Notes under the pieces: generated by a model | Told to the model about the DNA's origin: nothing | What the model saw: only the letters and a program-made list of their open reading frames with translations | The model's database searches: none | Assembly: GCA_034431315.1 (NCBI GenBank) | Contig: DAOUDK010000030.1 | Span: 1 to 51,238 of the forward strand | Length of the DNA stretch: 51,238 bases | Reading direction: 5' to 3' | Origin: JAUWOY01 sp034431315 | GTDB taxonomy: Bacteria; Chloroflexota; Anaerolineae; VGOG01 | In this document: positions 44,015 through 51,238 of the stretch, one piece after another | Layout of the letters: every line of letters begins with the position of its first letter | Numbering within the stretch: position 1 is the first letter of the stretch | Program-made: the position numbers and the translations under genes

Positions 44015-45850
44015 ATGACTAAAACAAACCTGGTGCTACTCCACGCGCCCAGCGTCTATGACTTCCGCCAGGAATCCATCCTCTACGGCCCGGTTAGCGA
44101 CGTGGTGCCCTCCACCACCGTCTTCGAGATGTACCCCATCGGCTTCACCACCCTGGCCGAACACCTGGAGCGGCACGGCCTGCGGGTGCGCATCGTCAAC
44201 CTGGCTGTGCGCATGCTGAACGATGCCCAATTCGACGTGGAGAAGCAGCTTCGCCGCCTCCACCCCGACGCCTTCGGCATTGACCTCCACTGGCTGCCCC
44301 ACGCTCAGGGGGCCATAGAAGTAGCCAAGATCGTCAAGAAACTTCACCCCCACACCCCCGTCATCTTTGGTGGCCTCTCCGCCACTTATTATCACCAGGA
44401 ACTGATGGACTACCCTGCCGTGGATTACGTGATCCGGGGCGACTCCACCGAGGAACCGCTGCGGCAACTGATGCACTGCATCATAGAAGGCAGCGAGCCT
44501 TACGAAGTGCCCAACCTCACCTGGCGGGATGGCCAGGGACGGGTACAAGTTAACCCTCTCACCTACAGCCCTGAAGACCTGGATGGCGTCCTCATAGACT
44601 ACGGCTATGTGGTCAGAGCCGTGGCCCGCTACCGCGACCTGGCCAACTTCGTCCCCTTCCAGCGCTGGTTGGGGTATCCCATTACCGCCGCCCTCACCTG
44701 CCGGGGCTGCCGCCACAATTGCCTGACCTGTGGCGGTTCGGCGCGGGCCTTCCGTGAATTCTACGGACGAGCCAGGCCAGCCTTTCGCTCCCCTGAGGCG
44801 CTGGCCCAGGACATCAGAAACATCCAGCGCTTCAGCAAGGGGCCCATCTTCGTGCTGGGCGACATCCGCCAGGCCGGGATGGAGCAGGCCGAGCGTTTCC
44901 TGAAAGCTATCGAGGGCTTCGATGGCCAGTTGATGCTGGAGTTTTTCGGCCCCGCCTCCCGCGCCTTCCTGCAAAAGCTGGGCCAGGCCGCGCCCAACTT
45001 CGTCCTGGAGATTTCGCCGGAGTCCCACGACGAGGAGGTGCGCCGCACTTTCGGTCGGCCCTACTCCAACGAGGAGATGGAGGACACCATCGGCTACGCC
45101 CTGGAAGCCGGCTGCCAGCGGTTGGACCTTTTCTTCATGATCGGCCTGGCCAAACAAACTTACCAGACGGTCATGGGAACCGTTGATTACTGCGACCACC
45201 TGCTGCGACGCTTCAACAAACGTGCCGACCGCACCCCGTACGTGCACCCGTTTATCTCGCCCCTGGCTCCCTTTCTTGACCCCGGCAGCCTGGCTTTCGA
45301 GGAGCCGGAGGCCCACGGCTATCGGCTCTTCCACCGCAGCCTGGAGGAGCACCGCCGCGCGCTCTTGCAGCCTAGCTGGAAATACGTGCTCAATTACGAG
45401 ACGGAATGGATGAACCGGGACGAGATAGTGGCCAGCACCTACGAGGCGGGCCTGCGCCTCAACTCCATCAAGGTCCGCCACGGCCTGGTTGGTCGCCAGC
45501 GGGCTGAAGCGGTCGAGAAGCGCATCCGGAAGGCTGTCAATCTCGCCAGGCAAATAGACGACATCGTGAGCATCCCCGACGAGAGGCGGCGCAGGAAGCT
45601 GCTGACGGCCCTCAAGCCCCAGGTGGATGCTGCCAACCTGTCCACCGTCTGCGACAAGCGCGAGCTGGAGCTGCCACTGGGATTGCTCAAGCTGAACATA
45701 CCCAGGGCGGCCATGCTCCTCTTGAGCGACCTGGTAACCAAGACAACCAAGGAAGCTAGAAAAACAGCAAGCAACCCTGCTACGGAGGGGCGTCCTCGCC
45801 CCGATTTCGTGGCCGAGCCACCCTTGGACCGAGGCGGGGACGCCCCTTGA
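44015..45850 (+). CDS. B12-binding-domain radical SAM protein
   Basis: 611 residues. The N-terminal half is a cobalamin-binding-like Rossmann region (GFTTLAEHLERHGLRVRIVN, DAFGIDLHWLPHAQGAIEVA, HPHTPVIFGGLSATYYHQEL). The radical SAM core follows, with CRGCRHNCLTCGG near 230-242, a cysteine cluster CxxCxxxCxxC that provides the CxxxCxxC cluster-binding motif. Later ISPESHDEEVRRTFGRPY and LDLFFMIGLAKQTY are typical barrel strands. It resembles B12/rSAM proteins of the Ta0216 (TIGR04190) type. The last 25 residues are encoded by a GC-rich palindrome and look like a recent extension. Substrate unknown. Confidence 0.85.
   Translation: MTKTNLVLLHAPSVYDFRQESILYGPVSDVVPSTTVFEMYPIGFTTLAEHLERHGLRVRIVNLAVRMLNDAQFDVEKQLRRLHPDAFGIDLHWLPHAQGAIEVAKIVKKLHPHTPVIFGGLSATYYHQELMDYPAVDYVIRGDSTEEPLRQLMHCIIEGSEPYEVPNLTWRDGQGRVQVNPLTYSPEDLDGVLIDYGYVVRAVARYRDLANFVPFQRWLGYPITAALTCRGCRHNCLTCGGSARAFREFYGRARPAFRSPEALAQDIRNIQRFSKGPIFVLGDIRQAGMEQAERFLKAIEGFDGQLMLEFFGPASRAFLQKLGQAAPNFVLEISPESHDEEVRRTFGRPYSNEEMEDTIGYALEAGCQRLDLFFMIGLAKQTYQTVMGTVDYCDHLLRRFNKRADRTPYVHPFISPLAPFLDPGSLAFEEPEAHGYRLFHRSLEEHRRALLQPSWKYVLNYETEWMNRDEIVASTYEAGLRLNSIKVRHGLVGRQRAEAVEKRIRKAVNLARQIDDIVSIPDERRRRKLLTALKPQVDAANLSTVCDKRELELPLGLLKLNIPRAAMLLLSDLVTKTTKEARKTASNPATEGRPRPDFVAEPPLDRGGDAP
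45786..45847. repeat. GC-rich palindrome overlapping the 3' end of the radical SAM gene
   Basis: Arms AGGGGCGTCCTCGCCCC (45786-45802) and GGCGGGGACGCCCCT (45833-45847). They encode the protein tail NPATEGRPRPDFVAEPPLDR. The style recalls the palindrome at 10980 but the sequence differs. Confidence 0.7.
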
Positions 45851-45872
45851 TAGCAGTTAAGGTGTTGAGTAA

Positions 45873-47171
45873 ATGAAAGCCAATCGCCTAGTTTTCCTCC
45901 TGGGACTGGCCTGCCTGATAGCAGCCCTCGCCACAGGGCGAAATCTGTTCTACAACCTGACCTACCTCATCGCCGCCATCCTCGTCCTCTCCTACCTCTG
46001 GACCTGGGCAAGCATCCGCTGGGTGCGCGTTGCCCGTCACCTGTGGGCCAAGAAAGCCGAGGTGGGCAAGACCTATGAGGAGAGATTCGTAGTGCGCAAC
46101 ACCAGCCTCCTGCCAAAGCTATGGCTGGAAGTCCGCGACCACTCGGAGCTGCCTGACCATCAAGCCAGCCAGGTGCTCAACTCGTTTGGAGCTAAAAGAG
46201 AACGAGGTTGGACAGTCAGGACCCTATGCCGGCAGCGAGGCCGCTTCACTTTGGGACCCATTACCCTGACTACCGGCGATCCCTTCGGCCTGTTCAGGAT
46301 GCAGCGCGAGTTGTCCCAGACCTCAACCATAATCGTCTACCCGGCCATCGTTGAGCTGACGGCCTTCGCTACCCCCAGCGGGCAACTGCCGGGAGGAGAT
46401 GCCCTCCACCGCCGCACCCATTATGTCACCACCAACGTCCGCGGAGTGCGGGACTACGTGCCGGGCGACAGCTTCAACCGCATTCACTGGCCCTCCACGG
46501 CCCGCAAGGGACAGTTGATCGTCAAAGAATTCGAGCTGGACCCCCTGGCCGACGTCTGGCTTTTCCTGGATATGGACAGGGCAGCTCAAGCGGAGTTAGA
46601 ATGGGAGCCCATTCTTAGGAAACGTGAGCCGGCCCTCCTCTGGACCAAGCGGCCCAGGCTGGAGTTGGCCCCCTCTACCGAGGAATACGGCGCGACCATC
46701 ACCGCCTCCCTGGCCAAGCATTTCATCGTCCGAAATAGGGCAGTAGGATTGATAACCTATGCTCAGCAGCGCGAAGTGATTCCCGCCGACCGAGGCGAGC
46801 GCCAGCTCTCCAAGATTCTGGAGACTTTGGCCGTGATCAAAGGTGTGGGAAAGATACCGCTGGCCCAGGTGCTGGCTGCTGAGGGCATGCACCTTGGGCG
46901 AGGCACCACAGCTATCGTCATCACCTCCTCCCCCGATAAGAATTGGGCCATTGCTTCGCGCCACCTGGAGCAGCGGGGCTTGAGAGTGATCGCCGTGCTC
47001 ATCGCGCCCGATAGCTTCGGCGGGGAATGGGGAATGGAGGAAGTGACAGCCGAGCTGGCCGCCAGCGGCACCCCCACCTACATCGTAAAAGAAGGCGACG
47101 ATCTAGCAGAGTCCCTGAGCCAGGGGGCGTGGGGCATCATCGAGCGACCTCGCTACATTTTGAGGAAGTGA
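45873..47171 (+). CDS. DUF58-domain protein, MoxR partner type
   Basis: 432 residues. Two N-terminal hydrophobic segments (about 6-22 and 28-44), then a beta-rich domain, then the DUF58 signature VRGVRDYVPGDSFNRIHWPS with TARKGQLIVKEFE, and a VWA-like fold near DVWLFLDMDRAAQ (diverged MIDAS: DxDxA). It is typically encoded next to MoxR, and MoxR lies one gene upstream. Function probably in assembly or quality control of envelope proteins. No transglutaminase gene follows here, unlike many such loci. Confidence 0.92.
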   Translation: MKANRLVFLLGLACLIAALATGRNLFYNLTYLIAAILVLSYLWTWASIRWVRVARHLWAKKAEVGKTYEERFVVRNTSLLPKLWLEVRDHSELPDHQASQVLNSFGAKRERGWTVRTLCRQRGRFTLGPITLTTGDPFGLFRMQRELSQTSTIIVYPAIVELTAFATPSGQLPGGDALHRRTHYVTTNVRGVRDYVPGDSFNRIHWPSTARKGQLIVKEFELDPLADVWLFLDMDRAAQAELEWEPILRKREPALLWTKRPRLELAPSTEEYGATITASLAKHFIVRNRAVGLITYAQQREVIPADRGERQLSKILETLAVIKGVGKIPLAQVLAAEGMHLGRGTTAIVITSSPDKNWAIASRHLEQRGLRVIAVLIAPDSFGGEWGMEEVTAELAASGTPTYIVKEGDDLAESLSQGAWGIIERPRYILRK

Positions 47172-47180
47172 TAGAGGGAA

Positions 47181-47720
47181 ATGCAACTAGAGAAGCCCAA
47201 AACAGTTACCCTACGCGACGGCTCGGCGGTGACGATCCGGCCCATCCGCCCGGACGATGCCCGCCGCCTGCAAGCGCTCTTCTATCGGCTTTCGCCGGAG
47301 AGCATCTCCTTGCGTTTTCTGGGGCATCCGAAAGAGCTGCCCGACGCACAAGCCGAGCAACTGGCCAACGTGGACTACCGGAAGCGGATGGCGCTGGTGG
47401 CCACGCGCGAGCAAGACGGTGAAGAGCACATCATAGCCGTGGCGCGCTACGCAGTGAATCCAGCAGGCCAGCCCGACCTGGCCGAAGCCGCGATCGTCAT
47501 CGAAGACGAGTATCAGAAGCGGGGGCTGGGAACGCTCCTGCTGAGCCGGCTGGTGGCCTATGCCCAGTCACACGGCATCCGCGCCTTCATGGCCACAGTC
47601 CACCAGGACAATATCCAGATCATGCGATTCGTTCGGCACAGCGGACTGCCGGCCGAGAGCACGCTGGAGGCAGGGGTATGGGAGATCGTGGTGAAATTGG
47701 AGCCGGAGGCTGAGCACTGA
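47181..47720 (+). CDS. GNAT-family N-acetyltransferase
   Basis: 179 residues. The start VTLRDGSAVTIRPIRPDDAR and YRLSPESISLRFLGHPKELP resemble the GNAT domain found at the end of Pat/protein-lysine acetyltransferases. The acetyl-CoA loop is EAAIVIEDEYQKRGLGTLLL (Q/RxxGxG/A), followed by NIQIMRFVRHSGLPAE. It could acetylate proteins or small molecules. GAGGGA precedes the ATG; 9 bp after DUF58, so the last gene of the moxR operon, with a strong terminator downstream. Confidence 0.9.
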   Translation: MQLEKPKTVTLRDGSAVTIRPIRPDDARRLQALFYRLSPESISLRFLGHPKELPDAQAEQLANVDYRKRMALVATREQDGEEHIIAVARYAVNPAGQPDLAEAAIVIEDEYQKRGLGTLLLSRLVAYAQSHGIRAFMATVHQDNIQIMRFVRHSGLPAESTLEAGVWEIVVKLEPEAEH

Positions 47721-47755
47721 GATGCAGTTGACATCGTCATAAGTCACATCAATCG

Positions 47756-47796
47756 AAAAACTCCCCGGTTGGCCGATGCGCCGGGGAGTTTTTTGG
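47756..47796 (+). terminator. Rho-independent terminator of the moxR operon
   Basis: 13-bp perfect stem AAAAACTCCCCGG / CCGGGGAGTTTTT with a 12-base loop, followed by T. Bidirectional in form. Confidence 0.9.
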
Positions 47797-47930
47797 TGTA
47801 TGCGCTCAGGCAAGTTAGCAGTGTTGCAAGAATGGATAGAACGTGGTAAGATTATGACATCGGCTCGACTGAGCACCGAGGCTCTGGAGTCGTGTTTTCG
47901 GCGCGTGATTTGCTAAGAGGTGAAAGAGGG

Positions 47931-47965
47931 AAAGCCACCTGTGTCAACCGCACAAGTGGCTTTTT
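47931..47965 (+). terminator. hairpin with T-run in the 47.7-48.3 kb intergenic region
   Basis: AAAGCCAC-CTGTG / CACAA-GTGGCTTT then TTTTTG. No recognised gene ends here. The stem start AAAGCCACCTG is the same as in the terminator at 35838. Confidence 0.65.
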
Positions 47966-48004
47966 GCATGTGCCAAAGGAATTGGTCACCTGACCAAGAA
48001 AAAG

Positions 48005-48064
48005 ATTGGACATCTGTCCAATACAGAAATCCTCCAGATGACCGATGCGTCTGAGGGATTTTTG
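48005..48064 (+). terminator. palindrome followed by hairpin with T-run
   Basis: A perfect 18-bp palindrome ATTGGACATCTGTCCAAT (48005-48022) is followed by AAATCC-TCCAGATG / CGTCTGA-GGGATTT (48027-48060) and TTTTTG. The loop ACCGATG recalls GCCGATG in the loop at 47756. The region has no supported gene. Confidence 0.6.
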
Positions 48065-48281
48065 TTGTATAATGAGTCCAGAACCCACGCGCCATTTTGA
48101 CAGTGGAGCCCTTTTCTGGTACACTGGAAGCGGAGTAGAGGTGACTCATCTACTCAACGCACTTGAAAAGTGTGAAATTGTGCGTGGGGGGGGAGAGTAC
48201 CTCGGATGAAGAAATACACGATAATCCACCTCCGAGGGTCAAAAGGGCACGTTTTGTCTCAATTCGCGGCTGAATAGTGTA

Positions 48282-48462
48282 GTACTCTGTCAAGGCTAAT
48301 TTGATGAGTAGGGCTCGCAATCTGTTAGACTTGGGTGAGTGCGATTGGCCACTATATGCAGGTGCATTCCAATCAATTGCTACTATATGTGGTAGGAGGA
48401 AGCGAGCTTGTCCAGACTCCAGTGAACAAAGTTTACCCATCAAATCACGGTTGACAGAGTAG
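48282..48462. mobile_element. 181-bp MITE related to the IS630 element
   Basis: Termini GTACTCTGTCAAGGCTAATT and, from the right, CTACTCTGTCAACCGTGATT, both continuing TTGATGRGTA. These match the ends of the IS at 37815 (GTACTTTGTCAACGGTCATT, then TTGATGGGT). It is flanked by TA (48280-48281, 48463-48464) and encodes no protein. The peptidase gene starts 20 bp after it, so it may have replaced that gene's promoter. Confidence 0.85.
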
Positions 48463-48482
48463 TAGTTTGAAGGAGTATCAAC

Positions 48483-50078
48483 ATGTCTACCTGTTACAAA
48501 ACAATCGCTACAGTGATGATCGTTCTGGTCCTCATCGCCGGTTGTGAAAAACCCGAACCCACGGCCACGCCTGTGCCGCTGACTATTACGCCAGTTCCTC
48601 TCACGGCTACGCCCGTGCCGCCGACGGCCACCTCCGTTCCCACGCCCACTGCCCCTCAGCCCTTCGACACAGCCTGGGACGACCGCGCCATCTTCCGCCC
48701 AGGACTGATTGACGCGGAACAGGAGGTACTCGCCCGCTTGCCGGGCGCCAGCGTGTATCACATTGACCTTCAGATTCACGACGACTTTCTCCTCCTGGAA
48801 GGCCACGAGGAAGTACGTTACACCAACCAGGAGGATGAACCCCTCGACGAGGTCTACTTCCGCCTGTTTCCCAACATAGCCGGTGGTGCGGCCGCCGTCT
48901 CGGCGGTTCAGGTAGACGGCCAGGACGTGGAACCCATCTACGAATTCCAGGACAGCGCGCTTCGTGTACCGCTGCCGACAGCCTTGCAACCCGGCGAACG
49001 GGTAGTCATCCAGATGGACTTCGAAGTGGAAGTGGCCCAGGAGATGGGTGGCAACTATGGCCTGTTCGGCTACTTCGATGGGGTGCTGGTGCTGGACGAG
49101 TTCTACCCGGTCATCCCGGTCTACGACGACGCGGATACAGGACATCCGAGCTGGAACGTGGAGGTTCCGTCTCGCAACGGCGACGTAACTTATTACGATG
49201 CCAGCTTCTACCTGGTGCGCGTGACCGCCCCCGCCAGCCTGACGGTCGTTGCTTCAGGCATCGTCGTCGGCAGCGAGCAGGAAGCAGGCAGTCAAACCCT
49301 GACCTTCGCCGCTGGTCCCGCCCGCGATTTCTACCTGGCTGCCAGCGAGGACTACACCGTGATCAGCGAGACAGTGGGGGAGACGACGGTCAACGGCTAC
49401 GCCTTACCAGAATTGACGAAGGGGGCGAAGGTGGCCTTGCAGTTTGCGACAGACGCGCTGATAAGCTACAACGAGCGCTTTGGCGTCTATCCGTACACCG
49501 AATTCGACGTCGTGAGCACGCCCATGCAGGCGCTGGGTATGGAGTATCCCGGCCTGGTGGCCATAGCCCTTGACCTCTATGATCCGAATGAACAAGCGGC
49601 GGGATTGCCATTTCCAATCGTGCTCGAAAGTACCACCGCCCACGAGGTAGCTCATCAGTGGTTTTACAACACCGTCGGCAACGATCAGGTAGACGAGCCC
49701 TGGCTCGACGAGGCCGTGGTCCAATATCTCACCGGGCTCTATTACGTGGACACCCATGGCGAGAGTGCAGCGCGGGATTACCGCGCTTCGTGGGATAGTC
49801 GCTGGGATCGCGTTGACCGGGCCGACATTCCCATCGGCATGTCCACGGGAGCCTATGCGGACAACGAATACGGCGCGATTATCTACGGGCGCGGCCCGCT
49901 TTTCGTCGCCGCGCTGGCCGAGGAGATGGGGCAAAAGCCATTTGACGAGTTCCTGCGCGACTACTACGAATCCCACAAATGGGGCATCGGCACGAGCAAT
50001 GCATTCAGGCAACTGGCCGAACAGCACTGCCAGTGCAACTTGACCGCTCTGTTTGAGGAGTGGGTTTACGATAAGTAA
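48483..50078 (+). CDS. M1-family metallopeptidase lipoprotein
   Basis: 531 residues. A signal peptide with lipobox LIAGC (Cys21) is followed by a Thr/Pro-rich linker of about 35 residues (TATPVPLTITPVPLTATPVP), a style common in Anaerolineae lipoproteins. The catalytic domain has the zinc motif HEVAHQWFYN (HExxH) with the downstream Glu in DEAVVQYLTG (WLDEAVV) and the exopeptidase-like GMEYPG. So it is an M1 aminopeptidase-type enzyme anchored outside the cell. AAGGAG lies 7 bases before the ATG. A MITE lies immediately upstream. Confidence 0.93.
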   Translation: MSTCYKTIATVMIVLVLIAGCEKPEPTATPVPLTITPVPLTATPVPPTATSVPTPTAPQPFDTAWDDRAIFRPGLIDAEQEVLARLPGASVYHIDLQIHDDFLLLEGHEEVRYTNQEDEPLDEVYFRLFPNIAGGAAAVSAVQVDGQDVEPIYEFQDSALRVPLPTALQPGERVVIQMDFEVEVAQEMGGNYGLFGYFDGVLVLDEFYPVIPVYDDADTGHPSWNVEVPSRNGDVTYYDASFYLVRVTAPASLTVVASGIVVGSEQEAGSQTLTFAAGPARDFYLAASEDYTVISETVGETTVNGYALPELTKGAKVALQFATDALISYNERFGVYPYTEFDVVSTPMQALGMEYPGLVAIALDLYDPNEQAAGLPFPIVLESTTAHEVAHQWFYNTVGNDQVDEPWLDEAVVQYLTGLYYVDTHGESAARDYRASWDSRWDRVDRADIPIGMSTGAYADNEYGAIIYGRGPLFVAALAEEMGQKPFDEFLRDYYESHKWGIGTSNAFRQLAEQHCQCNLTALFEEWVYDK

Positions 50079-50086
50079 AAACAGTC

Positions 50087-50248
50087 CATTTGTCCAATCT
50101 CACACCCCACGGGCACGCACTAGAGGGATACCTCAGGCTATTCGCTGAGGGCGCCGGTCTCGCCGATGTCCTGCCTCAGATCGGCGTGCTGACCGGCATG
50201 GGTGTCGTGTTCTTCCTGATCGCCATGTGGCGCTTCAAGTTTGAATAG
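50087..50248 (+). pseudogene. C-terminal remnant of an ABC-2 type permease
   Basis: The frame ending at TAG 50248 reads LTPHGHALEGYLRLFAEGAG, then LADVLPQIGVLTGMGVVFFL and IAMWRFKFE. This is the usual last loop, helix and charged tail of ABC-2 exporters. No start codon or earlier part is present, and the M1 peptidase ends 9 bp before. It is therefore a 3' fragment left by a deletion. The following small gene is what normally accompanies such permeases only by impression. Confidence 0.75.
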
Positions 50249-50269
50249 TGGCACCCCAGGATGTGGCAC

Positions 50270-50497
50270 ATGCAACGAGTTGAGATCCGGGTGAAGGGGC
50301 AGATTGACAAACACTGGTCCGATTGGCTCGGCGGCTTGACGATCACGCACACCGATCAGAACGAAACAGTTCTGACCGGCCCCATTCCTGACCAGGCAGC
50401 GTTACATGGCCTGTTGGCGAAGCTGCGAGATTTGGGCTTGCCGATTGTGTCGGTGAACCTTTCGGAGGTGGCGGATCAAGAGGCTGCAACAGAATAG
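50270..50497 (+). CDS. small unknown protein
   Basis: 75 residues: MQRVEIRVKGQIDKHWSDWL, then GGLTITHTDQNETVLTGPIP and DQAALHGLLAKLRDLGLPIV. The pattern suggests an alpha/beta fold of regulator or ACT-like size. The chosen ATG has AGGA eight bases upstream; an in-frame ATG at 50261 adds three residues. It follows the ABC-2 remnant by 21 bp. Family name not recalled. A strong terminator follows. Confidence 0.7.
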   Translation: MQRVEIRVKGQIDKHWSDWLGGLTITHTDQNETVLTGPIPDQAALHGLLAKLRDLGLPIVSVNLSEVADQEAATE

Positions 50498-50535
50498 CCT
50501 GCTGCAAAACCCCATAACTAACCCAAGCTTTCGTT

Positions 50536-50570
50536 CCCCCGCAGGCTCGACGAGTCTGCGGGGGTGTTTT
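50536..50570 (+). terminator. Rho-independent terminator
   Basis: CCCCCGCAG / CTGCGGGGG stem with an 11-base loop GCTCGACGAGT (itself able to pair), followed by TGTTTT. Confidence 0.85.
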
Positions 50571-50612
50571 ATGACATGCATTAGACAAAAACGAGAGTTG
50601 GGTGTATAATAG

Positions 50613-50807
50613 AGTTATGTCGTAAGTGGAAAGGGGAGGAGCGGGGTAAGGTATGGAGACCGGCTGGTAAGGGTGCGGTATCGGGGGAATCGGAAGCGGA
50701 GGGTACGTTCAACCACGGTTGAGATCATTGTGGAAGAGGCGTACTGGGACCCGGAAGGATACCAGACGTACAATGCGGCTATGTCCAATCATGGACAGTC
50801 GGGATAA
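50613..50807 (+). pseudogene. short conserved-looking frame without a normal start
   Basis: The open frame gives YGDRLVRVRYRGNRKRRVRS, then TTVEIIVEEAYWDPEGYQ and stops at TAA 50807. It resembles the short VRVRYRYDxxRxKRxKTVELIVEE proteins found near mobile elements in many genomes. There is no ATG/GTG/TTG before GDRL in frame; the only in-frame GTG (50673) is inside the conserved part. GGGGAGG at 50633-50639 looks like a ribosome-binding site, so the start may have mutated. Confidence 0.4.
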
Positions 50808-50889
50808 TAATTGTTAGGCTGCGTTTCAGCCAGCGGTTCAGAAAGGTTAACCGTTATCGTCGAATAATAGCAAGTCACGGTGGAAAACA

Positions 50890-51135
50890 ATGCTGATTCA
50901 GAAATTGGTACGTTATTGCAAAGCTCTTGGTGTTGTAGGCGGTCTTCTCACTCTTCTGGGCATTGCACCATTATTTGTTGATGATATTCTCAATTTCTTT
51001 TTTGGCGTAGATATAAGCATTCCAACTATCGTATTATTTGTGTGGTGGGTTTTCGCTTTCGGAGCAGCGAACTTCAGAGTATACGAGGATATGCAGCGCA
51101 CAAAATTGGAGTTGCGACCTGAGAGGGTGTTTTAA
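50890..51135 (+). CDS. small membrane protein, unknown
   Basis: 81 residues with two hydrophobic helices (about 12-30, ALGVVGGLLTLLGIAPLFV; and 43-60, IPTIVLFVWWVFAFGAANF), a basic start and a charged end (MQRTKLELRPERVF). No ribosome-binding site is obvious. AT-rich relative to its surroundings. Function unknown. Confidence 0.55.
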   Translation: MLIQKLVRYCKALGVVGGLLTLLGIAPLFVDDILNFFFGVDISIPTIVLFVWWVFAFGAANFRVYEDMQRTKLELRPERVF

Positions 51136-51185
51136 AAGTTATGTAAAAGTTGTGCGTTTGATCCATTTCTGGCATAATAGGGGGC

Positions 51186-51238
51186 ATGAACAGAAAACCA
51201 TACCCCAGCGATTTGAACGATGTCCAGTGGCTCATCTT
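51186..51238 (+). CDS. N-terminus of an IS5-family transposase, cut by the window edge
   Basis: ATG at 51186 gives MNRKPYPSDLNDVQWLI, the characteristic start of IS5-type transposases (MxRxxYPSDLTDxQW). The 40 bases before it include a CATAAT -10-like box and are probably the left end of the IS. The rest lies beyond the window. Confidence 0.8.
   Translation, partial: MNRKPYPSDLNDVQWLI

Noticed and set aside
44036..45553. 505-codon minus-strand frame
   Set aside because: Shadow of the radical SAM gene, whose frame carries the cysteine motif.
47800..47916. 38-codon plus-strand frame starting MRSGKLAVLQEWIERGK
   Set aside because: Pleasant composition but no ribosome-binding site, lies between terminators and matches no family I know.
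48150..49145. 331-codon minus-strand frame
   Set aside because: Overlaps the MITE and the peptidase gene; antisense to clear M1 coding sequence.

Overview
The window reads as chromosomal DNA of a Gram-positive-like or monoderm bacterium, most probably a Chloroflexota (Anaerolineae-type) member. This is inferred from the Thr/Pro-rich lipoprotein linker, the tandem FemAB-like proteins, the T-box leader and the gene repertoire; no marker gene settles it. Most of the DNA is GC-rich housekeeping sequence, with lower-GC accessory patches at about 22-24, 27.8-31.4, 36-39 and 50-51 kb.

Layout. (1) 1-8.2 kb, minus strand: an energy operon that starts with a membrane pyrophosphatase and continues into an N-type ATPase (atpD-C-R-B-E-F-A-G; atpG runs off the left edge). 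The c-subunit has the full Na+ ligand set. Palindromic repeats sit in three of the gaps. (2) 8.4-13.9 kb, plus: two tandem FemAB-type aminoacyltransferase paralogues and a large exported surface protein. (3) 13.9-17.9 kb: leuS, an opposite-strand DUF104/MazF-type toxin-antitoxin pair, and then a complete minus-strand T-box riboswitch whose Stem III holds a whole tRNA-Ala(GGC) gene. This is the most unusual object in the window. (4) 18-22.3 kb: a PadR-controlled ABC exporter operon whose last permease gene is frameshifted and truncated. (5) 22.2-26.1 kb, minus: alpha/beta hydrolase, an SDR gene split by a 268-bp mini-element, YjbQ, a LysE-type exporter and a B3/B4-domain protein. (6) 26.3-35.8 kb, minus: a type I restriction-modification locus ordered hsdR-hsdS-KAP NTPase-hsdM, a candidate composite defence system. 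(7) 36-37.7 kb: a three-gene operon of two unknown proteins and a frameshifted PIN-domain protein. (8) 37.8-39.2 kb: an intact IS630-type element followed by a tandem tRNA-Ala(GGC)/tRNA-Ala(CGC) operon. (9) 39.2-47.7 kb: amidohydrolase, Amt-type ammonium transporter, a LOG-like protein, thpR, MoxR ATPase, B12-binding radical SAM enzyme, DUF58 protein and a GNAT acetyltransferase. (10) 47.7-51.2 kb: a palindrome-rich intergenic region, a MITE related to the IS630 element, an M1-type peptidase lipoprotein, the C-terminal remnant of an ABC-2 permease, small unknown genes and the start of an IS5-type transposase.

How the parts work together. The pyrophosphatase and the ATPase overlap with no gap and share one promoter at 8.25 kb, so pyrophosphate- and ATP-driven ion pumping are probably co-expressed. 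The T-box has conserved Stem I, Stem II, Stem IIA/B, T-box and terminator elements and probably once sat directly in front of leuS. The toxin-antitoxin pair now lies between the T-box and leuS, so antiterminated read-through would be antisense to the toxin genes before reaching leuS. All functional calls are from sequence motifs read by eye; no database search was run.
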